Source: Paracoccus liaowanqingii (GTDB lineage Bacteria; Pseudomonadota; Alphaproteobacteria; Rhodobacterales; Rhodobacteraceae). From it: 64,000 nucleotides of DNA. The stretch lies in NCBI RefSeq assembly GCF_004683865.2, contig NZ_CP038439.1, positions 1,528,501 through 1,592,500 on the forward strand. The letters are read 5' to 3'. Shown here one piece after another: positions 26,493-35,979 of the stretch. The notes beneath the pieces are model-generated. The model was not told the origin of the DNA and made no database searches. It was given only the letters and a program-made list of their open reading frames with translations. Made by a program: the position numbers and the translations under genes. Positions within the stretch are counted from its first letter, which is position 1. Each line of letters starts with the position of its first letter.

Positions 26493-27758
26493 ATGAGCGA
26501 CACGAGCGCCGTGACCCCGGCTGCGAACATGACGGTCGATGGCGACCGGCTGTGGGACAGCCTGATGCAGATGGCCGCGATCGGGCCGGGCATCGCGGGC
26601 GGCAACAAACGCCAGACCCTGACCGATGCCGATGCCGAGGGCCGCACCCTGTTCCAGCGCTGGTGCGAGGAGGCGGGCATGACCATGGGGCTGGACCGCA
26701 TGGGCAGCATGTTCCTGCGCCACGAGGGGACCGAGCCGGACCTAGACCCCGTCTATATCGGCAGCCATCTGGACACCCAGCCCACCGGCGGCAAGTATGA
26801 CGGCGTGCTGGGCGTGCTGGCCGGGCTGGAGGTCATCCGCTCGATCCGCGACATGGGGCTGCAGACCCGCCGCCCCATCGTGGTGACCAACTGGACCAAC
26901 GAGGAGGGCGCGCGCTTCGCGCCCGCCATGCTGGCCTCGGGCGTCTTCGCGGGCGTGCTGACCGAGGACTATGCCAACAGCCGGACGGATGCCGAGGGCA
27001 AGCGTTTCGGCGAGGAACTGGACCGCATCGGCTGGCGCGGCACCGAGACGCCGGGCGACCGCCGGATCCATGCCATGTTCGAGCTGCATATCGAGCAGGG
27101 CCCGATCCTGGAGGCCGCGAACATCCCCATCGGCATCGTGACCCATGGCCAGGGGCTGTGGTGGCTGCAGGTGACGCTGACCGGCAAGGACGCCCATACC
27201 GGCAGCACGCCCATGGCGATGCGGGTCGATGCGGGCCGGGGCATGGCGCGGATCATCGAGGCGGTGCACCGGATCGCCATGGACCACCAGCCCGACGCGG
27301 TGGGCGCGGTGGGTCAGGCGAACCTCTTTCCCAACAGCCGCAACGTGATCCCCGGTCGCGCGGTCTTCTGCATCGACTTCCGCTCTCCGGATCTGGCGAA
27401 GCTGACCTCGATGCGCGAGAGGCTGGAGGTCGAGGCGGCCCAGATCGCCGAGGAACTGGGCCTGGGCATCGAGATCGAGCCGGTCGGGCATTTCGACCCG
27501 GTGACCTTCGATCCCGGTCTGGCCGACAGCCTGCGCGCCGCCGCCGACCGCTTGGGCCATGCCCATATGGATATCGTCTCGGGCGCCGGGCACGATGCCT
27601 GCTGGATCGCGCAGGTTGCGCCGACGGTGATGATCATGTGCCCCTGCAAGGGCGGCCTGAGCCATAACGAGGCCGAGGAGATCACCCCGGACTGGGCACG
27701 GGCCGGAACCGAGGTGCTGCTGCATGCGGTGCTGGATGCGGCGGAGATCGTCCGCTGA
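26493..27758 (+). CDS. Zn-dependent amidohydrolase (beta-ureidopropionase / HyuC-like)
   Basis: 421-residue M20-family N-carbamoyl-amino-acid hydrolase. The zinc-binding segments are YIGSHLDTQPTGGKYDGVLG, WTNEEGARFAPAM and the C-terminal SGAGHDACW/SHNEAEEI. It probably hydrolyses N-carbamoyl-beta-alanine to beta-alanine, step two of the reductive pathway. Allantoate amidohydrolase and hydantoinase-associated carbamoylases share this fold. Its neighbours, a dihydropyrimidinase and an omega-aminotransferase, favour the pyrimidine role. Confidence 0.9.
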   Translation: MSDTSAVTPAANMTVDGDRLWDSLMQMAAIGPGIAGGNKRQTLTDADAEGRTLFQRWCEEAGMTMGLDRMGSMFLRHEGTEPDLDPVYIGSHLDTQPTGGKYDGVLGVLAGLEVIRSIRDMGLQTRRPIVVTNWTNEEGARFAPAMLASGVFAGVLTEDYANSRTDAEGKRFGEELDRIGWRGTETPGDRRIHAMFELHIEQGPILEAANIPIGIVTHGQGLWWLQVTLTGKDAHTGSTPMAMRVDAGRGMARIIEAVHRIAMDHQPDAVGAVGQANLFPNSRNVIPGRAVFCIDFRSPDLAKLTSMRERLEVEAAQIAEELGLGIEIEPVGHFDPVTFDPGLADSLRAAADRLGHAHMDIVSGAGHDACWIAQVAPTVMIMCPCKGGLSHNEAEEITPDWARAGTEVLLHAVLDAAEIVR

Positions 27759-27770
27759 CGCGGACGATGG

Positions 27771-27829
27771 CCGGGGGGCTTCGCGCCCCCCGGACCCCCC
27801 GCGGGATATTTGAGTGAAGAAGAAGGGAT
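27771..27829. repeat. GC-hairpin plus GGGATATTT intergenic element
   Basis: Nine-bp stem CCGGGGGGC/GCCCCCCGG (27771-27779 with 27785-27793, loop TTCGC). It is followed by ACCCCCCGCGGGATATTTGAGTGAAGAAGAAGG. I recognise this combination as a dispersed intergenic motif of Rhodobacterales. Only one copy is in the window. Here it sits inside the operon before hydA and includes the ribosome-site region. Confidence 0.6.
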
Positions 27830-27835
27830 GAGGCG

Positions 27836-29287
27836 ATGAGCACGGTCATCAGGGGCGGCACCGTCGTGACGGCGGATCTGAGCTATCAGGCGGATGTGCT
27901 GATCGAGGGCGGGCGGATCGCGGCCATCGGGACGGGGCTGGTGGGCGATGAGGTTCTGGATGCGGGCGGCTGCCTGATCATGCCGGGCGGGATCGATCCG
28001 CATACGCATCTGGAGATGCCCTTCATGGGCACCTATTCGGCGGATGATTTCGAAAGCGGCACGCGGGCGGCGCTGGCGGGCGGGACGACGATGGTGGTGG
28101 ACTTCGCCCTGCCCTCGCCCGGGCAGGGGCTGCTGGATGCGCTGCAGATGTGGGACAACAAGTCGGGCCGCGCGCATTGCGATTACAGCTATCACATGGC
28201 GGTGACCTGGTGGGGAAGCCAAGTCTTTGACGAGATGGAGGCGGTGGTGGATCGCGGGATCACCAGCTTCAAGCATTTCATGGCCTACAAGGGCGCCCTG
28301 ATGGTGAACGACGACGAACTGTTCGCCAGCTTCCGCCGGGTGGGCGATCTGGGCGGCATCGCCATGGTGCATGCCGAGAACGGCGATGTGGTGGCTGAAT
28401 TGTCGGCGCGGCTGCTGGCCGAGGGGAACACTGGGCCCGAGGCGCATGCCTATTCGCGGCCCCCGGCCGTCGAGGGCGAGGCCACGAACCGCGCGATCAT
28501 GGTGGCCTACATGGCCGGCGTGCCTCTGTATGTGGTCCATGTCAGCTGCGAGGACAGCCACGAGGCGATCCGGCGCGCGCGGGCAGCGGGCAAGCGGGTC
28601 TGGGGCGAGCCGCTGATCCAGCATCTGACGCTGGACGAGGGCGAATATCTGCACCCCGATTGGGATCATGCGGCGCGGCGCGTCATGTCGCCTCCGTTCC
28701 GCGACAAGTCGCATCAGGCCAGCCTGTGGGCCGGGCTGCAGTCGGGCAGCCTGTCGGTGGTGGCGACCGATCATTGCGCCTTCACCACCGCGCAAAAGCG
28801 CACCGGCCTGGGGGATTTCACCAAGATCCCCAATGGCACCGGAGGCTTGGAGGATCGCATGCCGATGCTGTGGACCCATGGGGTCGGCACGGGGCGGCTG
28901 ACGCCGAACGAGTTCGTCGCGGCGACCTCGACCAATGCGGCCAAGATCCTGGGGATGTATCCCAGGAAGGGCGCGGTGCTGGTCGGATCGGATGCCGATC
29001 TGGTGGTCTGGGACCCTGAGGCGGAAAAGACCATCACCGCGGGTGCGCAGCAATCGGCCATCGATTACAACGTCTTCGAGGGGCAGACGGTGAAGGGCCT
29101 GCCGCGCTTCACCCTGACGCGCGGCGTCGTGGCGGTGACCGAGGGGGTGGTGGACAGCCGCGAGGGGCATGGCGAATTTGTGGCCCGCGCGCCCCGGGGC
29201 CAGGTGAACCGCGCCCTGTCGGCGTGGAAGGAGCTGACCGCGCCCCGCCCCGTCCAGCGGTCGGGCATTCCGGCCAGCGGCGTCTGA
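27836..29287 (+). CDS. hydA: Dihydropyrimidinase (hydantoinase)
   Basis: 483-residue dinuclear-zinc amidohydrolase that opens dihydrouracil to N-carbamoyl-beta-alanine. His56 and His58 in PHTHLEM, the carboxylated Lys152 in SFKHFMAYKG, HAENGD and the Asp of ATDHC form the metal site. It is the middle enzyme of the RutR operon. A dihydropyrimidine dehydrogenase (PreT/PreA) gene, needed for the first step, is not present in this window. Confidence 0.95.
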   Translation: MSTVIRGGTVVTADLSYQADVLIEGGRIAAIGTGLVGDEVLDAGGCLIMPGGIDPHTHLEMPFMGTYSADDFESGTRAALAGGTTMVVDFALPSPGQGLLDALQMWDNKSGRAHCDYSYHMAVTWWGSQVFDEMEAVVDRGITSFKHFMAYKGALMVNDDELFASFRRVGDLGGIAMVHAENGDVVAELSARLLAEGNTGPEAHAYSRPPAVEGEATNRAIMVAYMAGVPLYVVHVSCEDSHEAIRRARAAGKRVWGEPLIQHLTLDEGEYLHPDWDHAARRVMSPPFRDKSHQASLWAGLQSGSLSVVATDHCAFTTAQKRTGLGDFTKIPNGTGGLEDRMPMLWTHGVGTGRLTPNEFVAATSTNAAKILGMYPRKGAVLVGSDADLVVWDPEAEKTITAGAQQSAIDYNVFEGQTVKGLPRFTLTRGVVAVTEGVVDSREGHGEFVARAPRGQVNRALSAWKELTAPRPVQRSGIPASGV

Positions 29288-29288
29288 G

Positions 29289-30062
29289 ATGGCGGTGATC
29301 GAGGCCTCTGGCGTCTGCCTGACCTTCCAGACCGCCGACGGGCCGGTCCATGCGCTGAAGGATGTCGACCTGTCGGTGGCGCCCGGCGAATTCGTCAGCT
29401 TCATCGGACCCTCGGGCTGCGGCAAGACGACCTTCCTGCGGTCCATCGCGGCGCTGGAGACGCCGACCGGCGGCACCCTGCGCGTCAACGGCATGGACCC
29501 GGATGCGGCGCGGCGGGCGCGGGCCTACGGCTATGTCTTTCAGGCGCCGGGGCTTTATCCGTGGCGGACGATTTCGGGGAATATCTCGCTTCCCTTGGAG
29601 ATCATGGGATTTTCCAAGGCTGAGCGGGCCGAGCGGATCGCCCGGGTCATGGACCTTGTCGAGCTGTCGGGCTTTGGCGCCAAGTTCCCGTGGCAGCTGT
29701 CGGGCGGCATGCAGCAGCGCGCCAGCATCGCCCGGGCCCTGGCTTTCGACGCCGACATCCTGCTGATGGACGAGCCCTTCGGCGCGCTGGACGAGATCGT
29801 GCGCGACCGGTTGAACGAGGCGTTGCTGACGCTGTGGCGCAAGACCGGCAAGACCATCGGTTTCGTGACGCACTCGATCCCCGAGGCGGTGTATCTGTCC
29901 ACCAAGATCGTCGTCATGTCGCCGCGTCCGGGGCGGATCACCCGCATCATCGACAGCCCCCTGCCCCCGGACCGCCCGCTGGAGATCCGCGAGACGCCTG
30001 AATTCATCGCACTGGCCCATGAGGTCCGCGAGGGGCTGCGCGAGGGGCATGGCGATGCGTAG
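29289..30062 (+). CDS. ABC transporter ATP-binding protein (NitT/TauT-like)
   Basis: 257-residue nucleotide-binding subunit: Walker A GPSGCGKTT, signature LSGGMQQRASIARAL, Walker B ILLMDEPFGALDE, and the H-loop in FVTHSIPEA. It belongs to the SsuB/TauB group. It starts one base after the hydA stop and overlaps the permease start. It energises import of a substrate fed to the operon, probably a pyrimidine, dihydropyrimidine or hydantoin; the substrate is inferred. Confidence 0.93.
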   Translation: MAVIEASGVCLTFQTADGPVHALKDVDLSVAPGEFVSFIGPSGCGKTTFLRSIAALETPTGGTLRVNGMDPDAARRARAYGYVFQAPGLYPWRTISGNISLPLEIMGFSKAERAERIARVMDLVELSGFGAKFPWQLSGGMQQRASIARALAFDADILLMDEPFGALDEIVRDRLNEALLTLWRKTGKTIGFVTHSIPEAVYLSTKIVVMSPRPGRITRIIDSPLPPDRPLEIRETPEFIALAHEVREGLREGHGDA

Positions 30063-30924
30063 AGCCGATCTGGTCCCGATCCTGACCGTGCTGCTGGTGA
30101 TCGTGGCCGTCTGGTATCTGGGCGCGATCCGCATGAACGCGACATGGGAGCGGGATCAGGCCGCCCGCGCCGGGACGGAGGTGACGTGGTCGCAGCTGAT
30201 CCCGCTGACCCTGACGCAGGACCGGCCCGTCCTGCCCGCGCCGCATCAGGTGGCGGTGGGGCTGTGGGAGGGGGTGGCGGGCCAGGCCATCACCTCGCGC
30301 CGGTCGCTGGTCTGGCATGCCTGGGTGACGCTGTCGGCGACGCTGGCGGGCTTTGCCATCGGCACGGCGGCGGGCATCCTGCTGGCGGTGGGGATCGTGC
30401 ACAGCCGCAGCATGGACCAGTCCGTGATGCCCTGGGCCGTGGCCAGCCAGACCGTGCCCATCCTGGCCATCGCGCCCATGGTCATCGTGGTCATGGCCAG
30501 CGCGGGGGTCACGGGCCTGCTGCCCAAGGCGATCATCGCGGCCTGGCTGTCCTTCTTTCCGGTGCTGGTCGGCATGGTCAAGGGGCTGCGCACGCCCGAT
30601 GCCATGCAGATGGACCTGATGCGATCCTGGAGCGCAGGGCGCCCGCAGGTGCTGGCGCGGCTGCGGCTGCCCTCGTCCCTGCCCTATCTGTTCGCCAGCC
30701 TCAAGGTCGCCATCGCCGCCGCCTTGGTGGGCACGATCGTGGCCGAGCTGCCCTCGGGCGCCACGGCGGGCCTGGGCGCGCGGCTGCTGTCGGGCAGCTA
30801 TTACGGCCAGACCGTGCAGATCTGGTCGGCATTGTTCATGGCCGCGATCCTGGCGGGGCTGCTGGTCGCGCTGATCGGGCTGATCGAGCGCCGCGTGCTG
30901 GCCCGCATGGGGCTGGCGGCATGA
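30055..30924 (+). CDS. ABC transporter permease
   Basis: 289-residue inner-membrane permease of the binding-protein-dependent type. About six hydrophobic segments are present, and the EAA loop is LMRSWSAGRPQVLARLRLPSSLPYLF. The ATG at 30055 has GAGGGG 7 bases upstream and overlaps the ATPase gene; an ATG at 30049 is too close to that ribosome site. The stop overlaps the next permease by 4 bases. Confidence 0.9.
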   Translation: MRRADLVPILTVLLVIVAVWYLGAIRMNATWERDQAARAGTEVTWSQLIPLTLTQDRPVLPAPHQVAVGLWEGVAGQAITSRRSLVWHAWVTLSATLAGFAIGTAAGILLAVGIVHSRSMDQSVMPWAVASQTVPILAIAPMVIVVMASAGVTGLLPKAIIAAWLSFFPVLVGMVKGLRTPDAMQMDLMRSWSAGRPQVLARLRLPSSLPYLFASLKVAIAAALVGTIVAELPSGATAGLGARLLSGSYYGQTVQIWSALFMAAILAGLLVALIGLIERRVLARMGLAA

Positions 30925-31754
30925 GCGCGCTGCCCATCATCGGGGTCTGGCTGGGGGGCTGGGCTGTCAACATCTGGCTGTCGCGCTTCGACACGCGCGC
31001 CTCGCGGACGCTGGTGGCGGTGATCTTCGGGGCGACGATCATCGCCCTGTGGGAGATGATCGTGCGGATCTATGCCATCCCCACGGTGATCCTGCCCGCG
31101 CCCAGCCAGATCGCCGCCAGCTTCGCGGCCAACGGGTCGATCCTCTGGACGGATTTCGTGCAGACGATCCTGAAGGGCGCGCTGACCGGCTGGTTGATCG
31201 GCGCGGGTGCGGCGATCCTGACGGCCATCGCCATCGACCGCAGCCCCTTCCTGCAGCGCGGGCTGCTGCCCATCGGCAACTTCGTGGCCGCCCTGCCCAT
31301 CGTCGGCATCGCGCCGATCCTGGTCATGTGGTTCGGCTTCGACTGGCAGTCGAAGGCCGCCGTGGTCGTGGTGATGGTGTTCTTTCCGATCCTCGTGAAC
31401 ATGGTCGCGGGGCTGCGCGCCACCGATGCGATGCAGCGCGACCTGATGGCCAGCTGGGCCGCACCCTATGGCGCGAGCCTGTGGAAGCTGCGGCTGCCCG
31501 CCGCGATGCCCTTCCTGTTCAACGGGCTCAAGATCACCACGACGCTGGCGCTGATCGGCGCCATCGTTGCCGAGTTCTTCGGCAGCCCGACGCGCGGCAT
31601 GGGGTTTCGCATCTCGACCGCCGTGGGGCGGCTGGACCTGCCGCTGGTCTGGGCCGAGATTGTCGTGGCAGCCCTTGCGGGCACGCTGTTCTACGGACTT
31701 GTCGCGGCGCTCGAAAAGAAGGTGACATTCTGGCACCCCTCGCAGCGCCGCTAA
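30921..31754 (+). CDS. ABC transporter permease
   Basis: 277-residue second permease with the EAA-type segment LMASWAAPYGASLWKLRLPAAMPFLF and about six hydrophobic segments. The ATGA overlap with the preceding permease fixes the start. Two unequal permeases imply a heterodimeric channel, unlike many NitT/TauT systems that use one. Confidence 0.9.
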   Translation: MSALPIIGVWLGGWAVNIWLSRFDTRASRTLVAVIFGATIIALWEMIVRIYAIPTVILPAPSQIAASFAANGSILWTDFVQTILKGALTGWLIGAGAAILTAIAIDRSPFLQRGLLPIGNFVAALPIVGIAPILVMWFGFDWQSKAAVVVVMVFFPILVNMVAGLRATDAMQRDLMASWAAPYGASLWKLRLPAAMPFLFNGLKITTTLALIGAIVAEFFGSPTRGMGFRISTAVGRLDLPLVWAEIVVAALAGTLFYGLVAALEKKVTFWHPSQRR

Positions 31755-31792
31755 TCGGGGCCGACCGGCCCCATCAACAGGAGAGACAGGGA

Positions 31793-32776
31793 ATGAAACG
31801 ACTGATGACCGGGGCCGCGGCCCTTGCGCTGATGGCCGGGGCCGCGCAGGCGGGCGATCTGACGCTGCAGCTGAAATGGGTGACGCAGGCGCAGTTCGCG
31901 GGCTATTACGTCGCGCTGGACCAGGGGTTCTACGAGGAAGAGGGCGTCAACCTGACCATCCTGCCCGGCGGACCCGACATCGCGCCCACGCAGGTGCTGG
32001 CGGGGGGCGGTGCGGATGTGATCGTCGAATGGATGCCCGCCGCCCTGGCCGCGCGCGAGAAGGGCCTGCCGCTGGTCAACATCGCCCAGCCCTTCAAGGC
32101 CTCGGGCATGATGCTGACCTGCCTGGCCGAGACGGGCATCACCGACCCGGCGACCGATTTCGCGGGCAAGACCTTGGGCGTCTGGTTCGCGGGCAACGAA
32201 TACCCGTTCCTGTCCTGGATGAACACGCTCGGCCTGTCGACCGAGGGCGGCGAGGAGGGCGTGACCGTCCTCAAGCAGGGCTTCAACGTCGATCCCCTGC
32301 TGCAGAAGCAGGCCGCCTGCATCAGCACCATGACCTATAACGAATACTGGCAGGTGATCGATGCGGGCCTGACCGAGGACGACCTGATCACCTTCAAGTA
32401 CGAGGATCAGGGCGTGGCCACGCTGGAGGACGGGCTTTATGTGCTGGAAGGCACGCTGGAGGATCCCGAGAAGGTCACCGATCTGGTGGGCTTCGTGCGC
32501 GCCAGCATGCGCGGCTGGCAATACGCCGCCGAGAACCCCGAGGAGGCCGCCGAGATCGTCATGGAGAACGACGAGACCGGCGCCCAGACCATCGAGCATC
32601 AGACCCGCATGATGACCGAGATCGCCAAGCTGCTGGAAGGCTCGGACGGGACGCTGATCGAGGCCGATTACCAGCGCACGGTCGACATCCTGCTGGCGGG
32701 CGGGTCGGACCCGGTGATCGAGGCCGCGCCCGAGGGGGCGTGGGTGTCGACCATCACGGACCGCGCCTTCGACTGA
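31793..32776 (+). CDS. ABC transporter substrate-binding protein (NMT1/THI5-like)
   Basis: 327-residue periplasmic binding protein. The signal peptide ends in AGAAQA, and the NMT1/THI5-type start is LTLQLKWVTQAQFAGYYVALDQGFY. This family binds thiamine precursors, riboflavin, taurine or pyrimidines. Its position at the end of the RutR operon favours a pyrimidine-like ligand. GGAGAGACAGGG precedes the ATG. Confidence 0.9.
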   Translation: MKRLMTGAAALALMAGAAQAGDLTLQLKWVTQAQFAGYYVALDQGFYEEEGVNLTILPGGPDIAPTQVLAGGGADVIVEWMPAALAAREKGLPLVNIAQPFKASGMMLTCLAETGITDPATDFAGKTLGVWFAGNEYPFLSWMNTLGLSTEGGEEGVTVLKQGFNVDPLLQKQAACISTMTYNEYWQVIDAGLTEDDLITFKYEDQGVATLEDGLYVLEGTLEDPEKVTDLVGFVRASMRGWQYAAENPEEAAEIVMENDETGAQTIEHQTRMMTEIAKLLEGSDGTLIEADYQRTVDILLAGGSDPVIEAAPEGAWVSTITDRAFD

Positions 32777-32797
32777 TCCATCCTTCGCGACACGGAG

Positions 32798-32823
32798 AAG
32801 GGCCGCCCCCCGGGGCGGCCCTT
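32798..32823 (+). terminator. Hairpin after the pyrimidine operon
   Basis: Perfect 12-bp palindrome AAGGGCCGCCCC/GGGGCGGCCCTT with only a 2-base centre. It lies between the operon and the convergent RND gene; no T run. Confidence 0.55.
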
Positions 32824-32825
32824 GG

Positions 32826-35800
32826 TCATTCCGCGGGCTGCGCTGCGACAGAGGCGGGGCGGCCCCGCTTCTCGGCGCGGCGCAGGCGGCGGCGGCCGTC
32901 CCAGGCCAGCAGCGTCGGCGTCAGCAGCAGCGTGATGGCGGTGGCCACCACAAGTCCGCCCGCGATGCCGGTGGACAGCTGGATCCAGAACTGCCCCGAG
33001 GGCGCCCCGAAGAACAGGTCGCGGCCCACGAAGTCGATGGTCATGCCGAAGACCATCGGCACCAGCCCGATCACCGTCGTGCCCGCCGTCAGCAGCACCG
33101 GGCGGAAGCGCTCGCCCGCCGCGCGGCGGGCGGCCTCGTCGGGGCCCAGCCCCGCGTCGCGATGCTCGTTATAGGCGTCGATCAGCACGATGTTGTTGTT
33201 CACCACCACGCCCGCCAGGGCCATGATGCCGATGCCGCTCATCACGATCGAGAACGCCTCCTGCCGGACCATCAGGCCCAGAAACACCCCGGCGATGGAA
33301 AAGACGATCGCGGTCAGCACTAGGAAGGCCTGGAAGAAGCTGTTCATCTGGATCAGCAGGATCGTGAACATCAGAAAGATCGCCGCGACGAAGGCGCCCA
33401 TCAGGAAGGTCATCGCCTCTTCCTGGTCCTCGATCTCGCCGCCGAAGGCGATATCGGCGTCTTCGGGCAGGTCGGCCTGGGCGATGGCGGCGCCGATGCG
33501 GTCCAGTTCGGCCTGCAGGGTGGCGCCCGGGGCCAGGTCGGCGGTCAGGGTCTGCGTCTCGCGCGCACCGACGCGGGTGATCGCGGCGGGGGCCGGGGCG
33601 GGCAGGATCTGCACGACATTGGCGATGGGCACCTGCGCGCCCGAGACGGGGCTGGCCACGCGCAGCGCCGCCAGGTTCTCGAAGTTGCGCTGCTCGGGGG
33701 GATAGCGCAGGGCGATGTCGACCTCGTCATCCGCGAAATCGGGCAGGTAGGTGCCCAGGTTCACGCCGGTGGTCAGAAGCTGCACGGCGGTGCCGATCGT
33801 GTCCATGTCCACGCCGTAGCGCGCCGATTCCTCGCGGTCGACGATCAGGCGGATCTCGGGGTTCGGGCGGGGCGTGTCGTTGGCGATGTCGACGAAGCTG
33901 CCCTGCTCCTCCATCAGGCGCTGCACGATGCCGGCGGCCTGCTGCAGGCTGGCGCGGGTCGTGGCCGATACCTCGATCTGCACCGGGCGCGCGGCGGCGG
34001 GGCCCGAGGCCGCGGCCTCGATCTGGATGCCCAGGCCCGGCACCTCGGTCGTGGCGGCGCGCATCCGTTCGATCACCACGTCCGACCCGTCGCGGCTGCG
34101 CCAGTCGGTGAATTCGACCTGGATCTGGCCGATCACGTCGCTGGACAGGCTGGAGCGCACGCGCTCCTCGACCGAGCCGATGGTGCGGGCATAGACGCGC
34201 TCGACCCCCTGGAAGCCCAACAAGCGCTGTTCGATCAGCCGCACCAGCTGGTCGCTTTCCATGACCGACAGGTTGCCGTTGGCGGTCACCTGCACCTGCG
34301 CGCGTTCGGAATCCGTCTCGGGGAAGAACTCGACCCCCCGGCCCAGCAGGCTGTAGGCCCAAGCCACGACCAGCACCCCCAGGATCGAGAGCCCGAGCGT
34401 CGCGCCCGGCCGGGCGATGGTCCAGCCCGAGAACCGCTCGAAGGCCGAGGGCGGGTCCTCGGGGCGCGGTTCGGGCGGCAGGTCCTGCCCGCCCCCCAGC
34501 ACGCTGCCCATGACCGGCACGAAGATCAGCGCCATCAGCAGCGACATCAGCAGCGTGGCGATCATCGTGGCGGGCAGGTAGAACATGAACTGCCCCGCCA
34601 GGCCCGGCCAGAACAGCAGCGGGAAGAACACCGCCAGCGTGGTCGCGGTGGACGAGATGATGGGCCAGGCCATCCGCTGCGCGGCCATGCGGAAGGCGCG
34701 CTTCTTGGAATGGCCCTGCGCGATGAAGCGCTCGCCAAGCTCGACGACGACGATGGCGCCGTCGACCAGCATCCCCACCACCAGGATCAGCGCAAAGAGG
34801 ACGATCACGTTCATCGTGTAGCCGAGCGCCCAGATGATCAGGATGCCGCCCAGGAAGGATCCCGGGATCGCCACCGCCACCAGCAGGGACGCGCGCACGC
34901 CCAGGAACAGGACGGTGACCAGCATGACCAGCACCACGGCGGCGATCACGTTGTTCTGCAGGTCCGACAGCAGGTCGCGCATCTCCTGCGACTGGTCGTT
35001 CATGAAGACCACATCGACCTGGTCGGGCCAGTCGGCGCGGGTCTTGTCGACGATGGCCCGCACCGCCTCGACCGTGTCGATGATGTTGGCGCCCGCCGAC
35101 TTGCGCACGTCGATGGCCAGCGCCGGGCGCCCGTCGATGCGGGCGAAGCTGGTCGGGTCCTTGAAGGTCTGGCGCACCTCGGCCAGATCCTGCACGCGCA
35201 GAACGGTGGCGCCGTCCACCAGCACCGGGATCGACATCATCTCGTCCAGCTGCACGACGGTGCCGGGGATCGACACGCCAAGCCGCCCGGCCCCGGTGTC
35301 GAAGGACCCCGCCGCGATCAGCTGGTTGTTGGCGCGCACCGCCTGCGACAGCTCGCCCGGAGAGATGCCGTAGGTCTCCAGCGCCAGCGGGTCGATCAGG
35401 ATCTCCAGCTGGTCCTCGCGCTCGCCGGTCAGGTCGGCCTGCAGCACGCCGCTCACCGTCTCGATCCGGTCGCTCAGCGCGCGGCCGAGGCGGATCAGCT
35501 CGCGCTCGGGCACCTGGCCGGACAGGGCCACCGTCAGGATCGGAAAGGTCGCCATGTCGATTTCGCGCACGAAGGGACCGTCGGCCTCGGCCGGGATGTC
35601 GGGGCTGGCATCGTCCACCGCGTCCTTGACCGATTGCAGCGCGCTGTCCTGATCGAAGCCCGGCTCGAATTCCAGCGTGACCGAGGCGAAGCCCTCGCTG
35701 GCCACCGTCTCCATCCGGCGCAGCCCGTCCAGCGCGTTCACCTGCCGCTCGATGGGTTCGGCCAGCAGGGTCGCCGCATCCTCGGCGCTGACGCCGCTAT

Positions 35801-35954
35801 AGGTGACGTTGACGATGAAGATCGGGATGTCGACCTCGGGCATCGATTCCTTGGGGATGGTCACATAGGCCATCGCCCCGGCGCCGATCAGCGCCACCAT
35901 GATCAGGATGACCGTCCGTGCCCGCGAGAATCCGGCGGCGATGATCCCGTTCAT
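32826..35954 (-). CDS. RND efflux transporter permease
   Basis: 1042-residue inner-membrane RND pump of the AcrB/MexF superfamily. Twelve hydrophobic segments are arranged as one plus five, repeated, with two large periplasmic loops. The proton-relay region contains ILVVGMLVDGAIVVVELGER. It exports drugs or lipophilic compounds. The ATG at 35954 is preceded in the same operon by the adaptor gene; the frame upstream of it overlaps the adaptor and is not used. No outer-membrane factor gene is adjacent. Confidence 0.93.
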   Translation of the reverse strand: MNGIIAAGFSRARTVILIMVALIGAGAMAYVTIPKESMPEVDIPIFIVNVTYSGVSAEDAATLLAEPIERQVNALDGLRRMETVASEGFASVTLEFEPGFDQDSALQSVKDAVDDASPDIPAEADGPFVREIDMATFPILTVALSGQVPERELIRLGRALSDRIETVSGVLQADLTGEREDQLEILIDPLALETYGISPGELSQAVRANNQLIAAGSFDTGAGRLGVSIPGTVVQLDEMMSIPVLVDGATVLRVQDLAEVRQTFKDPTSFARIDGRPALAIDVRKSAGANIIDTVEAVRAIVDKTRADWPDQVDVVFMNDQSQEMRDLLSDLQNNVIAAVVLVMLVTVLFLGVRASLLVAVAIPGSFLGGILIIWALGYTMNVIVLFALILVVGMLVDGAIVVVELGERFIAQGHSKKRAFRMAAQRMAWPIISSTATTLAVFFPLLFWPGLAGQFMFYLPATMIATLLMSLLMALIFVPVMGSVLGGGQDLPPEPRPEDPPSAFERFSGWTIARPGATLGLSILGVLVVAWAYSLLGRGVEFFPETDSERAQVQVTANGNLSVMESDQLVRLIEQRLLGFQGVERVYARTIGSVEERVRSSLSSDVIGQIQVEFTDWRSRDGSDVVIERMRAATTEVPGLGIQIEAAASGPAAARPVQIEVSATTRASLQQAAGIVQRLMEEQGSFVDIANDTPRPNPEIRLIVDREESARYGVDMDTIGTAVQLLTTGVNLGTYLPDFADDEVDIALRYPPEQRNFENLAALRVASPVSGAQVPIANVVQILPAPAPAAITRVGARETQTLTADLAPGATLQAELDRIGAAIAQADLPEDADIAFGGEIEDQEEAMTFLMGAFVAAIFLMFTILLIQMNSFFQAFLVLTAIVFSIAGVFLGLMVRQEAFSIVMSGIGIMALAGVVVNNNIVLIDAYNEHRDAGLGPDEAARRAAGERFRPVLLTAGTTVIGLVPMVFGMTIDFVGRDLFFGAPSGQFWIQLSTGIAGGLVVATAITLLLTPTLLAWDGRRRLRRAEKRGRPASVAAQPAE

Positions 35955-35979
35955 CGGGCGGATCCCGCGCCGCGGGGCG

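Noticed and set aside
27314..29494. 726-residue minus-strand frame across hyuC-like and hydA genes
   Set aside because: Antisense shadow, no ribosome site or recognisable motif.
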